From Alphaproteobacteria bacterium (GTDB taxonomy: Bacteria; Pseudomonadota; Alphaproteobacteria; Reyranellales; Reyranellaceae): a DNA stretch of 64,000 nucleotides. This document shows, one piece after another, positions 18,469 to 27,660 of the stretch; position 1 is the stretch's first letter, and the number at the start of each line of letters is the position of its first letter. The position numbers were made by a program, and so were the translations under genes. Below the pieces are notes generated by a model. The model was not told the DNA's origin and did not search any database. It saw only the letters and a list, made by a program, of their open reading frames with translations. Where the stretch lies: the NCBI GenBank assembly GCA_017307275.1, contig JAFKFK010000035.1, positions 1 to 64,000 of the forward strand, read 5' to 3'.

Positions 18469-18486
18469 TGTGGCCAAAAGGCCACA
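18469..18486. promoter_or_regulatory. Perfect palindrome upstream of the OmpA-family gene
   Basis: TGTGGCC-AAAA-GGCCACA: 7-bp arms around four A/T bases, 100 bp upstream of the OmpA start and 42 bp downstream of the glucosaminidase stop. It is either a protein-binding operator or a hairpin ending the glucosaminidase transcript; no T-run follows on either strand. Confidence 0.45.
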
Positions 18487-18528
18487 TGGCACAGTCAACT
18501 ATCCGCAACAGTTGCTGTGCACTACGGC

Positions 18529-19311
18529 TCAACCATCGTGTTGTCTCAGCTTGTAGTTCTCCATCACCCACTTGAGCGTGGTCCCGTATTGCGGGTCGGT
18601 TGCGTAGACGCCTGTAAGGGCGTCCGCAAAGGCTTCGGGGTTGCTGACGACCTGCATTGCCGACCTGTAGGGAGAGCCGGTCGATAGCAATTTGCCATGT
18701 AGTTCAAAGGCTTCCGACAGGTTCGCAAAACGCCGGAACTTGGCGACGATCGTCACGACCTTGCCGTCGATGACTTCCCGGGTCTCGCTTTCGACGGCGG
18801 GCTGGTTGTCGAGGGCCTTGATGCCGAACGGGTTGTTGCTGTCGGGGGGCATCGCCGAACCCCAGGCGCTCTCGACGATCCATTGCGCCAGGGTGATCGA
18901 GGCCGGTATCCCGAACCGCCGCTGGGAGGCTTTGGCGGCTTCGAGCACATCCGGCGGGACGATCCCGACATGGCCGTATCGGGTCGGTGGCGGCTTCTCC
19001 TTCGTCACCAGGGGGCGGGCAGCCAGGGCATAGTAGGTCGGGCTGCCGGGCGCCACGTGGCCGGTCGGCGGGTTCATGTTCATCATGACTGCCTGGAAGG
19101 CCTTGATCGCAAGGATCGTGCCCGGGTCCATGTTGCCGGTGACGGGGACCTCGGTATGCGGCTTGGGCAATCGCTTGTTGAGCAGGGATTGGATGACGAA
19201 AACGTCGCCCGGACCATTCACGGCGTCCAACCCCACGGACGTGAAAATGGGTGGAGCGACGCTTCCCACCTCGTCCGTGCTCAAGATGGTCTGCGACGGG
19301 ACAAGGCACAT
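18529..19311 (-). CDS. Glucosaminidase-domain (GH73-like) peptidoglycan hydrolase
   Basis: A 260-residue protein. Its N-terminal half (about 20-100) resembles a peptidoglycan-binding fold (VIQSLLNKRL ... GNMDPGTILAIKAFQ). The C-terminal half (about 120-255) is a glucosaminidase/lysozyme-like domain with the likely catalytic glutamate in AQWIVESAWGSA and the NNPFGIKA motif. The enzyme would cleave glycan strands. There is no signal peptide (it starts MCLVPSQTILSTDEV), so Sec export is unlikely. It sits divergently beside tagH, the first gene of the T6SS operon, so either a T6SS-delivered wall hydrolase or a local wall-remodelling factor is plausible. No immunity-like gene is adjacent. Confidence 0.82.
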   Translation of the reverse strand: MCLVPSQTILSTDEVGSVAPPIFTSVGLDAVNGPGDVFVIQSLLNKRLPKPHTEVPVTGNMDPGTILAIKAFQAVMMNMNPPTGHVAPGSPTYYALAARPLVTKEKPPPTRYGHVGIVPPDVLEAAKASQRRFGIPASITLAQWIVESAWGSAMPPDSNNPFGIKALDNQPAVESETREVIDGKVVTIVAKFRRFANLSEAFELHGKLLSTGSPYRSAMQVVSNPEAFADALTGVYATDPQYGTTLKWVMENYKLRQHDG

Positions 19312-19595
19312 GGCGACAAATTCTTTCGAACGTCGAGTGACTTTGTAGGAGCTTGGCCGTGCCGACCTGGGTCGTCAACTCTCAATGCGGATGATGGCCG
19401 GTAGAGAGGGGGCGAAACCTTCGTGTGTCGGTGGATTCACTGAATGGTAGTTTCTCATTGAGAGAATACAACTTTGGGAAGTGGGTGGTGGAAGTCGGTC
19501 GAGCGTGGCGGCACGGCCATCCGGGCCAATTACGATTGCCGGCTTGCAGGTTCCACGACTAGTATTTTCCAGTGACGTCAGGAGTACGCTCTCAC

Positions 19596-20912
19596 GTGAC
19601 CCTGAAGCTTGCCATGATCCGGTGCCCTGACAATGTGGCGCCTCAGCGACGCGAGGTCCGCGGCGGCGAATTCTCCATTGGCAGAGGCCAGGACAATGAA
19701 TGGGTGATCGCCGACCCCGACCGGCACCTGTCGAAGAAGCATTGCATGCTGGCCTATGGCGGCGGCGAGTGGGCGCTCCACGATCTCAGCACCAACGGTA
19801 CGTTTCTCAACCAGGCCAGCGAACCCGTGGGCCGGGGTATTGTCCAGAAGCTGCGCAGCGGCGACCGGATCAAGTTCGGCCTCTATGAAATCGAGATCAC
19901 GATAGAAGAGGAGGAAGAGGCCGCCCGCGGTCCCCTGATGACGCATGCCGACCGTTCGTTCGATGACGGTGACCGTGACGGCGACGTCAGGCCGGCCAAT
20001 TCCGAGTCCTTCCTGGATACTCCCAGCTCACCGCTCCTGCCGCCGGACTTCGATCCCCTGCGCGACGGCAACGAACCGTTCTCCGGCGTGCCGACGCAGC
20101 CGGATCACTCTCCCGCCCTGGAGAGCGCCTTCCGCATGCCGCCGGTTGCGATCATCCCCGACGATTGGGATGTCGAGGCACCCGCCGCCAGGCGGCCGTC
20201 CCCTGTTGTCTCGAACGCACCCGCGCTAGCTCCAAAGGAGCGGAGGCCGAAGGAAGAGGTGCCGCCGGCTCCACCCAGACCCGAACCCCGGACTGAACCA
20301 AGGACAGCCCGGACGGCCGACGAGGCGCAGCTTGCTGCGGCCTTCCTGCGCGGCGTGGGCCTTGCCGAGGGAAGCCTGGCCAATCCGGAGAAGACGCTGG
20401 AGCGCATAGGCGCGGCCCTGCGCGCAACCGTGACCGGGCTGCGGCAGACCTTGATCGCCCGCGCCAGCATCAAGGATGAGTTCCGCATCGAGCAGACGAT
20501 GATCCGCCCGACGGGCAACAACCCTCTCAAGTTCTCGCTCGACGACGACGATGCGCTGGCGACGCTGCTGGGCGAAGGACGGCGCGGCAGCATGGCGCCG
20601 GAGGCCGCCATTGCCGAAGCCTTTGCCGATCTTCGTATCCACGAACTCGCGACGATCTCGGCGATGCAGACGGCCGTGCGCGTCCTGCTTGCCCAGTTCG
20701 ACCCCGAAGCGGTCGAGCGCAAGGTGGCGAGCAGCGCGCTGCACATCCATTCCGTTCAAAGAAAGGCCGCGGCGTGGGAGGCGTTCGTGCAGCACCATAG
20801 AAGCGTGACCCAGGCTCTCTCGGACGATTTCGATAGTGTCTTCGGAAAAGCTTTCGCCCGTGCCTACGAGCAGGCGATCGACAAGCTCGACTCCGAGAAA
20901 GGACCAACCTGA
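19596..20912 (+). CDS. tagH: T6SS forkhead-associated protein TagH/Fha
   Basis: A 438-residue FHA scaffold of the type VI secretion system. The N-terminal FHA domain (about 15-95) has the phosphothreonine-binding residues in SIGRGQDNEWVI, HLSKKH and STNGTFLN. A Pro-rich, acidic linker follows (about 105-245), then the conserved TagH C-terminal domain (IGAALRATVTGLRQTLIAR, then NPLKFSLDDDDAL). Fha proteins are substrates and docking partners of PpkA/PppA and help trigger assembly. I prefer the GTG at 19596 (MTLKLAM...), 11 bases after AGGAG; a GTG at 19572 is the alternative. Its stop overlaps the tssJ ATG by one base, first in a run of close couplings. Confidence 0.93.
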   Translation: MTLKLAMIRCPDNVAPQRREVRGGEFSIGRGQDNEWVIADPDRHLSKKHCMLAYGGGEWALHDLSTNGTFLNQASEPVGRGIVQKLRSGDRIKFGLYEIEITIEEEEEAARGPLMTHADRSFDDGDRDGDVRPANSESFLDTPSSPLLPPDFDPLRDGNEPFSGVPTQPDHSPALESAFRMPPVAIIPDDWDVEAPAARRPSPVVSNAPALAPKERRPKEEVPPAPPRPEPRTEPRTARTADEAQLAAAFLRGVGLAEGSLANPEKTLERIGAALRATVTGLRQTLIARASIKDEFRIEQTMIRPTGNNPLKFSLDDDDALATLLGEGRRGSMAPEAAIAEAFADLRIHELATISAMQTAVRVLLAQFDPEAVERKVASSALHIHSVQRKAAAWEAFVQHHRSVTQALSDDFDSVFGKAFARAYEQAIDKLDSEKGPT

Positions 20913-21361
20913 TGAACCGCCGATTGCTGCTCGCGACGCCGGCTTTCCTGTTGGTCGCCAACTGCGGTCCGCCACCTGCCTCGGCGGTGGATCTCACGAT
21001 CAAGGCCGGCACCGATCTCAATCGCAATTCGGCAGGTGTGCCGCTGTCCGTTGCCGTGCGCGTCTATGCCTTGAACGCAAGGTCGCGATTTCTCAATGCC
21101 GATGCCTATGCGCTGATGGACAAGGAAAGCGCGACGCTCGGCGACGAAGGCTCGCGAGTCGAGGAGATCGTCGTCAAGCCGGGCGAAGTACGCAAGGTGC
21201 TCATGGCGCCCAAGGCCGATGTGCGATTCATCGGCGCTGCCGTCCTGTTTCAGGACATCGACCGCTCGCGATGGCGGTCGATCGCTCCGATTGCGGCGAG
21301 CGGTCTTACCCGGCTTGTGCTCACCATCGGCCGCAACAGGTCCGAACTGGAGTCGGCATGA
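20912..21361 (+). CDS. tssJ: T6SS outer-membrane component TssJ
   Basis: A 149-residue TssJ (SciN/VasD), normally the outer-membrane lipoprotein that anchors the TssM periplasmic domain. The transthyretin-like beta sandwich is recognisable from VDLTIKAGTDLNRN and RSRWRSIAPI. The signal sequence is odd. The cysteine at 18 is preceded by LLVAN, and asparagine at the -1 position departs from the usual G/A/S lipobox. A signal-peptidase-I-like site (PPASA before VDL) lies just after it. Lipidation is therefore uncertain. It is coupled on both sides: 1-base overlap with tagH and an ATGA overlap with tssK. Confidence 0.9.
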   Translation: MNRRLLLATPAFLLVANCGPPPASAVDLTIKAGTDLNRNSAGVPLSVAVRVYALNARSRFLNADAYALMDKESATLGDEGSRVEEIVVKPGEVRKVLMAPKADVRFIGAAVLFQDIDRSRWRSIAPIAASGLTRLVLTIGRNRSELESA

Positions 21362-22686
21362 CCTGGTCGAACCGTGTCGTATGGTTGGAAGGCATGTTCC
21401 TCCGGGCACAGCACTTCCAGCAGCAGGATCGCTGGCTGGAAGCCATGTTGCGCGACCGGACGTCGTCGCTGCGTTCGCATGCCTGGGGGCTGACGGATGG
21501 AGCGATCAACCGAAACCTGCTGACCACTGGCCAGTTCGCCTTGGCGAGCGGCAGCGGTGTGTTCGAGGACGGCACGCCCTTCGCGTTGCCGGGCGATGCC
21601 GACCAGCCGGCTCCCCTCGATCTTCCCGAAACGACGCGCAACGCCATCGTCTATCTCGTGTTGCCGATCCGCCAGGCCGGCGCGGTGGAGGTTTCTGGCG
21701 ACGGTTCGACCGAAGGCCGTTACGAACAGCGGCCTTTCGAGGCCTACGATACGCACTCGGGCTCGCCGCAGCCGGCCGAGGTTCAGGTCGGCAGGCTGCG
21801 CCTGCGCTATATGCTCGAGACCGACAATCGCGCCGGCTATCACAGCATCGGCCTCGCCCGCGTGATCGAGGTCGGCGCCGACCGTCGTGTCATTCTGGAC
21901 GATCAATGGATACCGCCGGCGCTGGCCTGCGCAGCCGCGGCGCCTTTGACCGGACTGCTCGCCGAGCTGTCCGGAATGCTCAACCAGCGCGGCGAGGCCC
22001 TGGCGGCGCGTCTCACGGCGCCGGGCTCGCGTGGCGTGGCCGATGTTTCGGACTTCCTGCTGCTGCAGTCCGTCAATCGAGCGCAGAAACTGCTGGCGCA
22101 TTGGGCAAGCGACGGCAATGTCCATCCGGTCGATCTCTATGCCGCCCTGGTCCAGATGGCGGGCGACTTCGCCACCTTCACCGAGGCCACGCGCCGTCCC
22201 TCGGAGTATCCGCCGTATCGGCATGCCGACCTGCAGCGCAGTTTCGCCCCGGTGGTTGCCGATCTCCGGCGCTCGCTCTCTGCGGTCATCGAGCAGACGG
22301 CCATCCAGATCCCCCTGCAGAAGCGGGCCTACGGCATCCAGGTCGGACCTATCGTCGACCGCGGCATTCTGCGGTCGTCGAGCTTCGTGCTGGCGGTTCA
22401 GGCCGATGTCCCCACGGAAACGATGCGGCGCCTGTTTCCCTCGCAGGTTAAGATCGGTGCGGTCGAGCATATTCGCGAACTGGTGAATGTCGCTTTGCCC
22501 GGCATTGCCGTGCGACCGCTGCCGGTGGCGCCGCGCCAACTGCCATTCTACGCAGGCGCGACCTACTTCGAGCTCGACCGCAATTCGACGCATTGGAAGG
22601 AACTGCAGTCCTCCGGCGGCTTCGCAGTGCATGTCTCCGGCGATTTCCCAAACCTGAACATCGAGCTCTGGGCGATCCGCGGCTGA
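21358..22686 (+). CDS. tssK: T6SS baseplate component TssK
   Basis: A 442-residue baseplate protein that links the baseplate to the membrane complex. It has the hallmark N-terminus SNRVVWLEGMFLRAQHFQQQ, the shoulder domain through about 190, and the C-terminal head domain. Its end (SGGFAVHVSGDFPNLNIELW) is typical of the family. The ATG overlaps the tssJ stop (ATGA). Length is normal (about 440-450). Longer in-frame starts upstream fall within tssJ and tagH and are rejected. Confidence 0.96.
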   Translation: MTWSNRVVWLEGMFLRAQHFQQQDRWLEAMLRDRTSSLRSHAWGLTDGAINRNLLTTGQFALASGSGVFEDGTPFALPGDADQPAPLDLPETTRNAIVYLVLPIRQAGAVEVSGDGSTEGRYEQRPFEAYDTHSGSPQPAEVQVGRLRLRYMLETDNRAGYHSIGLARVIEVGADRRVILDDQWIPPALACAAAAPLTGLLAELSGMLNQRGEALAARLTAPGSRGVADVSDFLLLQSVNRAQKLLAHWASDGNVHPVDLYAALVQMAGDFATFTEATRRPSEYPPYRHADLQRSFAPVVADLRRSLSAVIEQTAIQIPLQKRAYGIQVGPIVDRGILRSSSFVLAVQADVPTETMRRLFPSQVKIGAVEHIRELVNVALPGIAVRPLPVAPRQLPFYAGATYFELDRNSTHWKELQSSGGFAVHVSGDFPNLNIELWAIRG

Positions 22687-22707
22687 CGGCGGTGATGTGA
22701 GGCGAAA

Positions 22708-24096
22708 ATGAGTGACAATCCCTTCGCCGAGCCAGATGACGACAATAGGACGGTGATTCGTCCTAGCCCCGGCAAGCGCCGTGCGCCGCCGGCTCAACCC
22801 GCTGCGGATCCGTCTGCCGGGGAGCCGCCGCAACGTCCGGCCGCCGCTCGGCCTGCTGCGGCCGCAGCACCCCTGTTGGCCGAGGGGACGGAGAATCTCT
22901 TTGTCGGCAACGATGCGCTGGCCGCTGCCGCTGCCCCGCTGCTCCAGCTCATGGCCCGGTTGCGCAACACGGCAAATCCACCGGAGTCCGGCGATCTGCG
23001 CGAGCGGACGGTGCGTCAGATCAAGCGCTTCGAACAGGAATCCCGCGATAAGGGCGTGCCACTGGAACAGCTTCGTCCGGCACATTACGCACTGTGCGCC
23101 AGCCTGGACGACGTCGTGCTGAATACGCCCTGGGGCAACAGCGGGAGCTGGCACGAACGCTCCCTGGTTTCGACGTTCCATCAGGAAGTTCGGAGCGGCG
23201 AGCGCTTCTTCGATGTGCTGAAGCAAATGTGCGACAACCCCGGCAAGTTCCTGCCGGTCATCAAGCTGATGTACCTGTGCATGTCGCTGGGCTTCGTCGG
23301 CCAGTATCGCCTCTCGCGTCGTGGCATCGGCGACATCAACCGAATTCGCGAGGAAACCTACGCTGTCATCAGCCGGCAGCAGAAGTCCGCCGATCCCGAC
23401 CTTGCCCCTCACACCAAGGGCATAGATGCGCCCTATAGGCCGGCGCGTGTCCGATTGCCGGTGTGGGTGGCCGCCTGCCTGGGGCTGGGCATCGTCGCGG
23501 CTTTGTTCACCTGGTTCTCGATCGACCTCAACGCGGCGTCCGATGGCATCTATGCGCGTCTGCGCGACGCCCCGCCCACGCAGATGCCGACGATCACCAG
23601 AACGCCGATCGTCGAGGCAAAGCCGGTGCCGACGCCCTTGCCACCGCCGGAGCCTACGGTGATGGATCGCCTGCGCAAGTTCCTCCAACCCGAGATCGAG
23701 CAGGGCCTCGTCGAGGTGACCGGCACGGTCGGTCAGCCGCTCATTCGGATCACCGGCCGCGGTATGTTTGCGTCGGGCGCCGCCGCCGTGCAGCCCAGCT
23801 TCAAGCCGCTGCTGGACCGCATCGGACTTGCCCTGAAGGAAGAGCCAGGCTCGGTGCAGGTGATCGGTTACACCGACGACCAGCCCATCCGCACGATTAC
23901 CTTCCCGTCGAACTTCCAGCTTTCCGCAGCGCGTGCCCAGGCCGCCAGTGCGATCATTGCCACCACCGTCGGTGATAAGTCCCGCCTGACGGCCGAAGGC
24001 CGCGCCGATGCCGATCCGATTGCGTCGAACGCCACCGCCGAGGGGCGTGAACGCAACAGGCGCATCGAAATCGTGCTCAACCGGCAAGGCACCTAG
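22708..24096 (+). CDS. tssL: T6SS inner-membrane protein TssL with C-terminal OmpA-like domain
   Basis: A 462-residue extended TssL. Residues 1-60 are Pro/Ala-rich and the cytoplasmic DotU domain is about 65-235 (LRPAHYALCASLDDVVLNTPWG). One transmembrane helix lies at about 250-272, and an OmpA-type peptidoglycan-binding domain at about 345-460 (GYTDDQPI and ERNRRIEIVLN carry the conserved Asp and Arg). With TssM and TssJ it forms the envelope-spanning complex, and the OmpA domain clamps it to the wall. GTGAGG stands 6 bases before the ATG, and only 2 bases separate its stop from tssM. Confidence 0.95.
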   Translation: MSDNPFAEPDDDNRTVIRPSPGKRRAPPAQPAADPSAGEPPQRPAAARPAAAAAPLLAEGTENLFVGNDALAAAAAPLLQLMARLRNTANPPESGDLRERTVRQIKRFEQESRDKGVPLEQLRPAHYALCASLDDVVLNTPWGNSGSWHERSLVSTFHQEVRSGERFFDVLKQMCDNPGKFLPVIKLMYLCMSLGFVGQYRLSRRGIGDINRIREETYAVISRQQKSADPDLAPHTKGIDAPYRPARVRLPVWVAACLGLGIVAALFTWFSIDLNAASDGIYARLRDAPPTQMPTITRTPIVEAKPVPTPLPPPEPTVMDRLRKFLQPEIEQGLVEVTGTVGQPLIRITGRGMFASGAAAVQPSFKPLLDRIGLALKEEPGSVQVIGYTDDQPIRTITFPSNFQLSAARAQAASAIIATTVGDKSRLTAEGRADADPIASNATAEGRERNRRIEIVLNRQGT

Positions 24097-24098
24097 CC

Positions 24099-27000
24099 AT
24101 GCAAGCGTTTCTTCGAATCATCTTCTCCCGATGGGTGCTGAGTTTCGTCGGCGTCGCGATCCTCGGACTGCTGGTCTGGTTCTTCGGCCCCTTGCTCGAG
24201 CTGCTCGAAGGCTGGCTGCCTCGGCTGGTCGTCGTGGTCGTCCTGCTCCTCGTCTGGGGCTTGTCGAATCTGCTGATCGACCTCTATCGCCGCCGCCGCG
24301 AGCGACGGTTGGAGAGCAGTGTTGCCGAGCAGACATCGGCGGCCGTGGACGACGGCACCAGCGAGGAGGCTGCGGCGCTGCGCGAGCGGATGTCCACGGC
24401 GCTCACTCTGCTCAAGAAGGCGCGAGGGACACGCGGCTATCTCTACGAGCAGCCCTGGTACGTCATCATCGGGCCGCCCGGCGCAGGCAAGACAACGGCG
24501 TTGTTGAACAGCGGCCTCAAGTTCCCGTTGGCCGCCGAGATGGGGCAGGGGCCGATGGCGGGCATCGGCGGAACGAGGCTCTGCGACTGGTGGTTCACCG
24601 ACAATGCCGTGCTGATCGACACCGCTGGCCGCTATACTACCCAGGACTCGAATGTCGCTGTCGATCGCGCCGGTTGGGATGCGTTCCTCGACATGCTGCG
24701 CCGGACGCGGCCGCGCCAGCCGTTGAACGGCGTGATCGTGGGAATCGGGCTCGGTGAAATCGCCAATGCGCCTGCCGACGAACGCATCGCCCATGCCCGG
24801 GCGATCCGCCTCCGGATCAAGGAACTCGAGAGCCGGCTGCACATTCGCATTCCGGTCTACGCGCTCTTTACCAAGTCGGACCTGATCGCAGGCTTCACCG
24901 AGTTCTTCGACGACCTCGATCGCGACGAACGCAGCCAGGTCTGGGGCGCGACGCTGCCACTGACCAAGACCGACCAGGGCCCGGTCGGGCAGTTTTCCGA
25001 GGAGCTTCAGCTTCTCGTCGACCGTCTCAACGAGCGTTTGTTCGACCGTCTGCAGGCCGAGCAGAGCCCGGACCGACGCGCCCTGATCGCAGGCTTCCCG
25101 GCGCAGGTCGCGAGCCTCACCCAACCCCTGCAAGCCTTCCTGACGGAGGCTTTCGGCGGGTCGCGTCTTGACCCCGCGCCATTCCTGCGCGGGGTGTACT
25201 TCACCTCGGGCACTCAGGAAGGCACGCCCATCGACAGGCTGACCGGACTCATGGCGCGCGCTTTCGGTCTCGATCAGCGGCGCGCGGCCAGCCTGAAGCC
25301 CGAGCATGGACGCGGCTACTTCCTCGGACGTCTCATCTCCAAGGTCATCCTGGGCGAGGCGATGCTGGTCAGCGAACCGCCGGCAGCTCGCACGCGACGG
25401 CTCGTCATTCGCGTCGCTTCCTACGCACTGGTCGCTTTGGCAACCCTGGGTGCCACGGGATGGCTGATCGCCAATCGCTCGGATGGCGAGAGCCAGATTG
25501 CGGCGATGTCGCAGGCCCTGGCGTCCTACGAGAGCATCGCCAAGGAAACGACGTTCAGCCCGGTCAACGATTCCGATCTGCCCCGGCTGCTGCCGTTGCT
25601 GGATGCTGCCCGCAATCTCGAGAAGGCGGCCGGGAGCAACAGCGGCATCCTGGCGAGCTTCGACCTGTCGCAGGCGGCCAAGCTGCGCGCTGGTGCTGAA
25701 ACGGTCTACCGGCATGCTCTGGGCTATGCGCTGCTGCCGCGTCTGATCTGGCGTCTGGAAGCCCAGATGCGCGGCAACTTCACCCATCCCGACTTTCTCT
25801 ACGAGGCGACCCGCGTCTACCTGATGCTGGGCGGGCAGGGCCCCCTCGACCGCGCACTGGTCAAGGAGTGGATGACCTACGATTGGCAGTCGGCCTATGC
25901 CGGCGCCTACAACGCCGCCGTTCTGACCGGTCTCACCAGTCATCTAGATGCTCTCCTGGCTCGGCCCTTGCCGACAGTGCCCCTCGACGATGCGCTGGTC
26001 GCGCAGGCCCGCACGGCCTTCAGTCGCGTGTCGCTGGCGGCGCGCGTCTACTCGCGCATCAAGCCCTCCGCGGCGGCGCAGGCCCTGCCGCCATGGAAGC
26101 CCAGCGACGCCTTGGGAACGGCGGGAGGGCGCGTCTTCATGCGCGCCTCTGGGCGCAAGCTCAGCGATGGCGTTCCAGGCTTCTTCACGGTCGACGGCTT
26201 CCACAAGGTGCTGCTGCCGGCGCTGGCGTCGGCGACACGCGAGGTGGCCTCGGAGAACTGGGTGATGGGACGGGGAGCGCCGGTCGCCCTGGACGAGCCC
26301 CAGCAGAAGGAACTCGCCAACGCCGTGGTCGCGCTCTACCTCGCCGACTACGCCAAGACCTGGGATGCGCTGCTGCAGGATCTTGAGATCGTGCCGCTGC
26401 GCAGCCTCCCGCAGGCCGCCCAGGATCTCTACATCCTGGCCTCGCCGCAGTCGCCGATGAAGGAGGTGCTGACCTCCATCGCCCGTCAGCTCACGCTCTC
26501 GGAGCCGCCCAAACCCGCCAATGCCGTGGCGGCAGCAGCGACGGATGCCGCCAACAAGGTCCAGTCGGCAGCGACGGCGGCTACTACGACGAGCAAGTCG
26601 TCGACCCTGTCTTCGCTCCTGACCGGTCAGACCGGTGCTGCCGCGCCGCCGCTGCCGCCGGGCCACGAAATCGACGAACGCTACCGGCAACTGCGCGAGC
26701 TCGTGGCCTCCACCGGTGGTGCGCCGATCGATCAGGTGCTGAAGCTCCTCAACGACCTGCAGCAGCAATTGGCCAAGCTCGCCGCTGCTCCCGTCGGCAG
26801 TGCCGCGCCTGCCGGGGCCACCCTGGGCGATCCATCGCTGGCACTACGGGCCGAAGCACAACGCCAGCCGCCGCCGTTGGCGCGCTGGCTTCAGGCGATG
26901 GCGGATTCGAGCACGGCCTTGCGGGGCGGTGGAGCCCGTCAGCAGGTAATTGCCGCTTACAACGGTGCAGGCGGGCCGGCAGCACTATGCCCATTGGCCG

Positions 27001-27653
27001 TCAACGGCCGCTTCCCGTTCGTACCCGGCAGTTCGCTCGAAACGCCGCTCGACGATTTCGCCAAGCTGTTTGCGCCGGGCGGGATGATCGACGGCTTCTT
27101 CAACACGCAGCTCCGCCCCTATGTCGACACCACGGGCAAGGTCTGGAAGGCGCAATCGGCCGATGGCGTGGCGGCACCGGTCTCGGCGGCGGACATCGCG
27201 CAGTTCCAGCGGGCTGCCGTCATTCGCGACCTCTTCTTTGCGCCGGGCAGTACGACAATCGCCGTGCGGTTCGACATGACGCCGCTCCAGCTCGATCCCG
27301 GTGCCTCCCGGGTCAGCCTGGAGTTCGACGGCACGTCGGTCACTTATGCGCACGGGCCGTCGCGCTCGACCCAGATCACCTGGCCGGGACCGAACCGCAT
27401 TCAGAACGTGCGGCTTGTCTTCGACCCGCCGCCGCCCGGAGGCACCGGCGTGCTGGCCGAGACCGGGCCCTGGGCGATGTTCCGGCTGTTCGGCCGCGGC
27501 ACGCTGCGTCAGGCCGATTCACCAGAGCGCTACACGCTGACATTCACGCTCGGGAATCGGGAGGCGACCTTCGAGCTCCGGGCAGCCTCGGTCCTCAATC
27601 CCTTCGCACCGGGTGTCCTGCAGGACTTCCGCTGCCCGTCGGTCCGAGAATAG
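24099..27653 (+). CDS. tssM: T6SS membrane ATP/GTP-binding protein TssM (IcmF)
   Basis: An 1184-residue inner-membrane core component. Two N-terminal helices (about 11-31 and 40-60) are followed by the cytoplasmic NTPase domain, with intact Walker A GPPGAGKT (125-132) and the DTAGRYTTQD segment. A third helix lies at about 430-452. The long periplasmic part (IcmF-related helical domain, then a C-terminal beta domain ending about 1180) binds TssJ. An Ala/Thr-rich stretch at about 805-855 looks like a flexible insertion. Length matches the family (about 1100-1300). It is co-transcribed with tssL upstream and tagF downstream. Confidence 0.96.
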   Translation: MQAFLRIIFSRWVLSFVGVAILGLLVWFFGPLLELLEGWLPRLVVVVVLLLVWGLSNLLIDLYRRRRERRLESSVAEQTSAAVDDGTSEEAAALRERMSTALTLLKKARGTRGYLYEQPWYVIIGPPGAGKTTALLNSGLKFPLAAEMGQGPMAGIGGTRLCDWWFTDNAVLIDTAGRYTTQDSNVAVDRAGWDAFLDMLRRTRPRQPLNGVIVGIGLGEIANAPADERIAHARAIRLRIKELESRLHIRIPVYALFTKSDLIAGFTEFFDDLDRDERSQVWGATLPLTKTDQGPVGQFSEELQLLVDRLNERLFDRLQAEQSPDRRALIAGFPAQVASLTQPLQAFLTEAFGGSRLDPAPFLRGVYFTSGTQEGTPIDRLTGLMARAFGLDQRRAASLKPEHGRGYFLGRLISKVILGEAMLVSEPPAARTRRLVIRVASYALVALATLGATGWLIANRSDGESQIAAMSQALASYESIAKETTFSPVNDSDLPRLLPLLDAARNLEKAAGSNSGILASFDLSQAAKLRAGAETVYRHALGYALLPRLIWRLEAQMRGNFTHPDFLYEATRVYLMLGGQGPLDRALVKEWMTYDWQSAYAGAYNAAVLTGLTSHLDALLARPLPTVPLDDALVAQARTAFSRVSLAARVYSRIKPSAAAQALPPWKPSDALGTAGGRVFMRASGRKLSDGVPGFFTVDGFHKVLLPALASATREVASENWVMGRGAPVALDEPQQKELANAVVALYLADYAKTWDALLQDLEIVPLRSLPQAAQDLYILASPQSPMKEVLTSIARQLTLSEPPKPANAVAAAATDAANKVQSAATAATTTSKSSTLSSLLTGQTGAAAPPLPPGHEIDERYRQLRELVASTGGAPIDQVLKLLNDLQQQLAKLAAAPVGSAAPAGATLGDPSLALRAEAQRQPPPLARWLQAMADSSTALRGGGARQQVIAAYNGAGGPAALCPLAVNGRFPFVPGSSLETPLDDFAKLFAPGGMIDGFFNTQLRPYVDTTGKVWKAQSADGVAAPVSAADIAQFQRAAVIRDLFFAPGSTTIAVRFDMTPLQLDPGASRVSLEFDGTSVTYAHGPSRSTQITWPGPNRIQNVRLVFDPPPPGGTGVLAETGPWAMFRLFGRGTLRQADSPERYTLTFTLGNREATFELRAASVLNPFAPGVLQDFRCPSVRE

Positions 27654-27660
27654 GTGCGCT

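Noticed and set aside
21250..24087. 945-codon open frame antisense to tssK-tssL
   Set aside because: High-GC shadow: Arg/His/Gly-rich composition, no family motif, and it spans two genes with clear T6SS motifs on the other strand.
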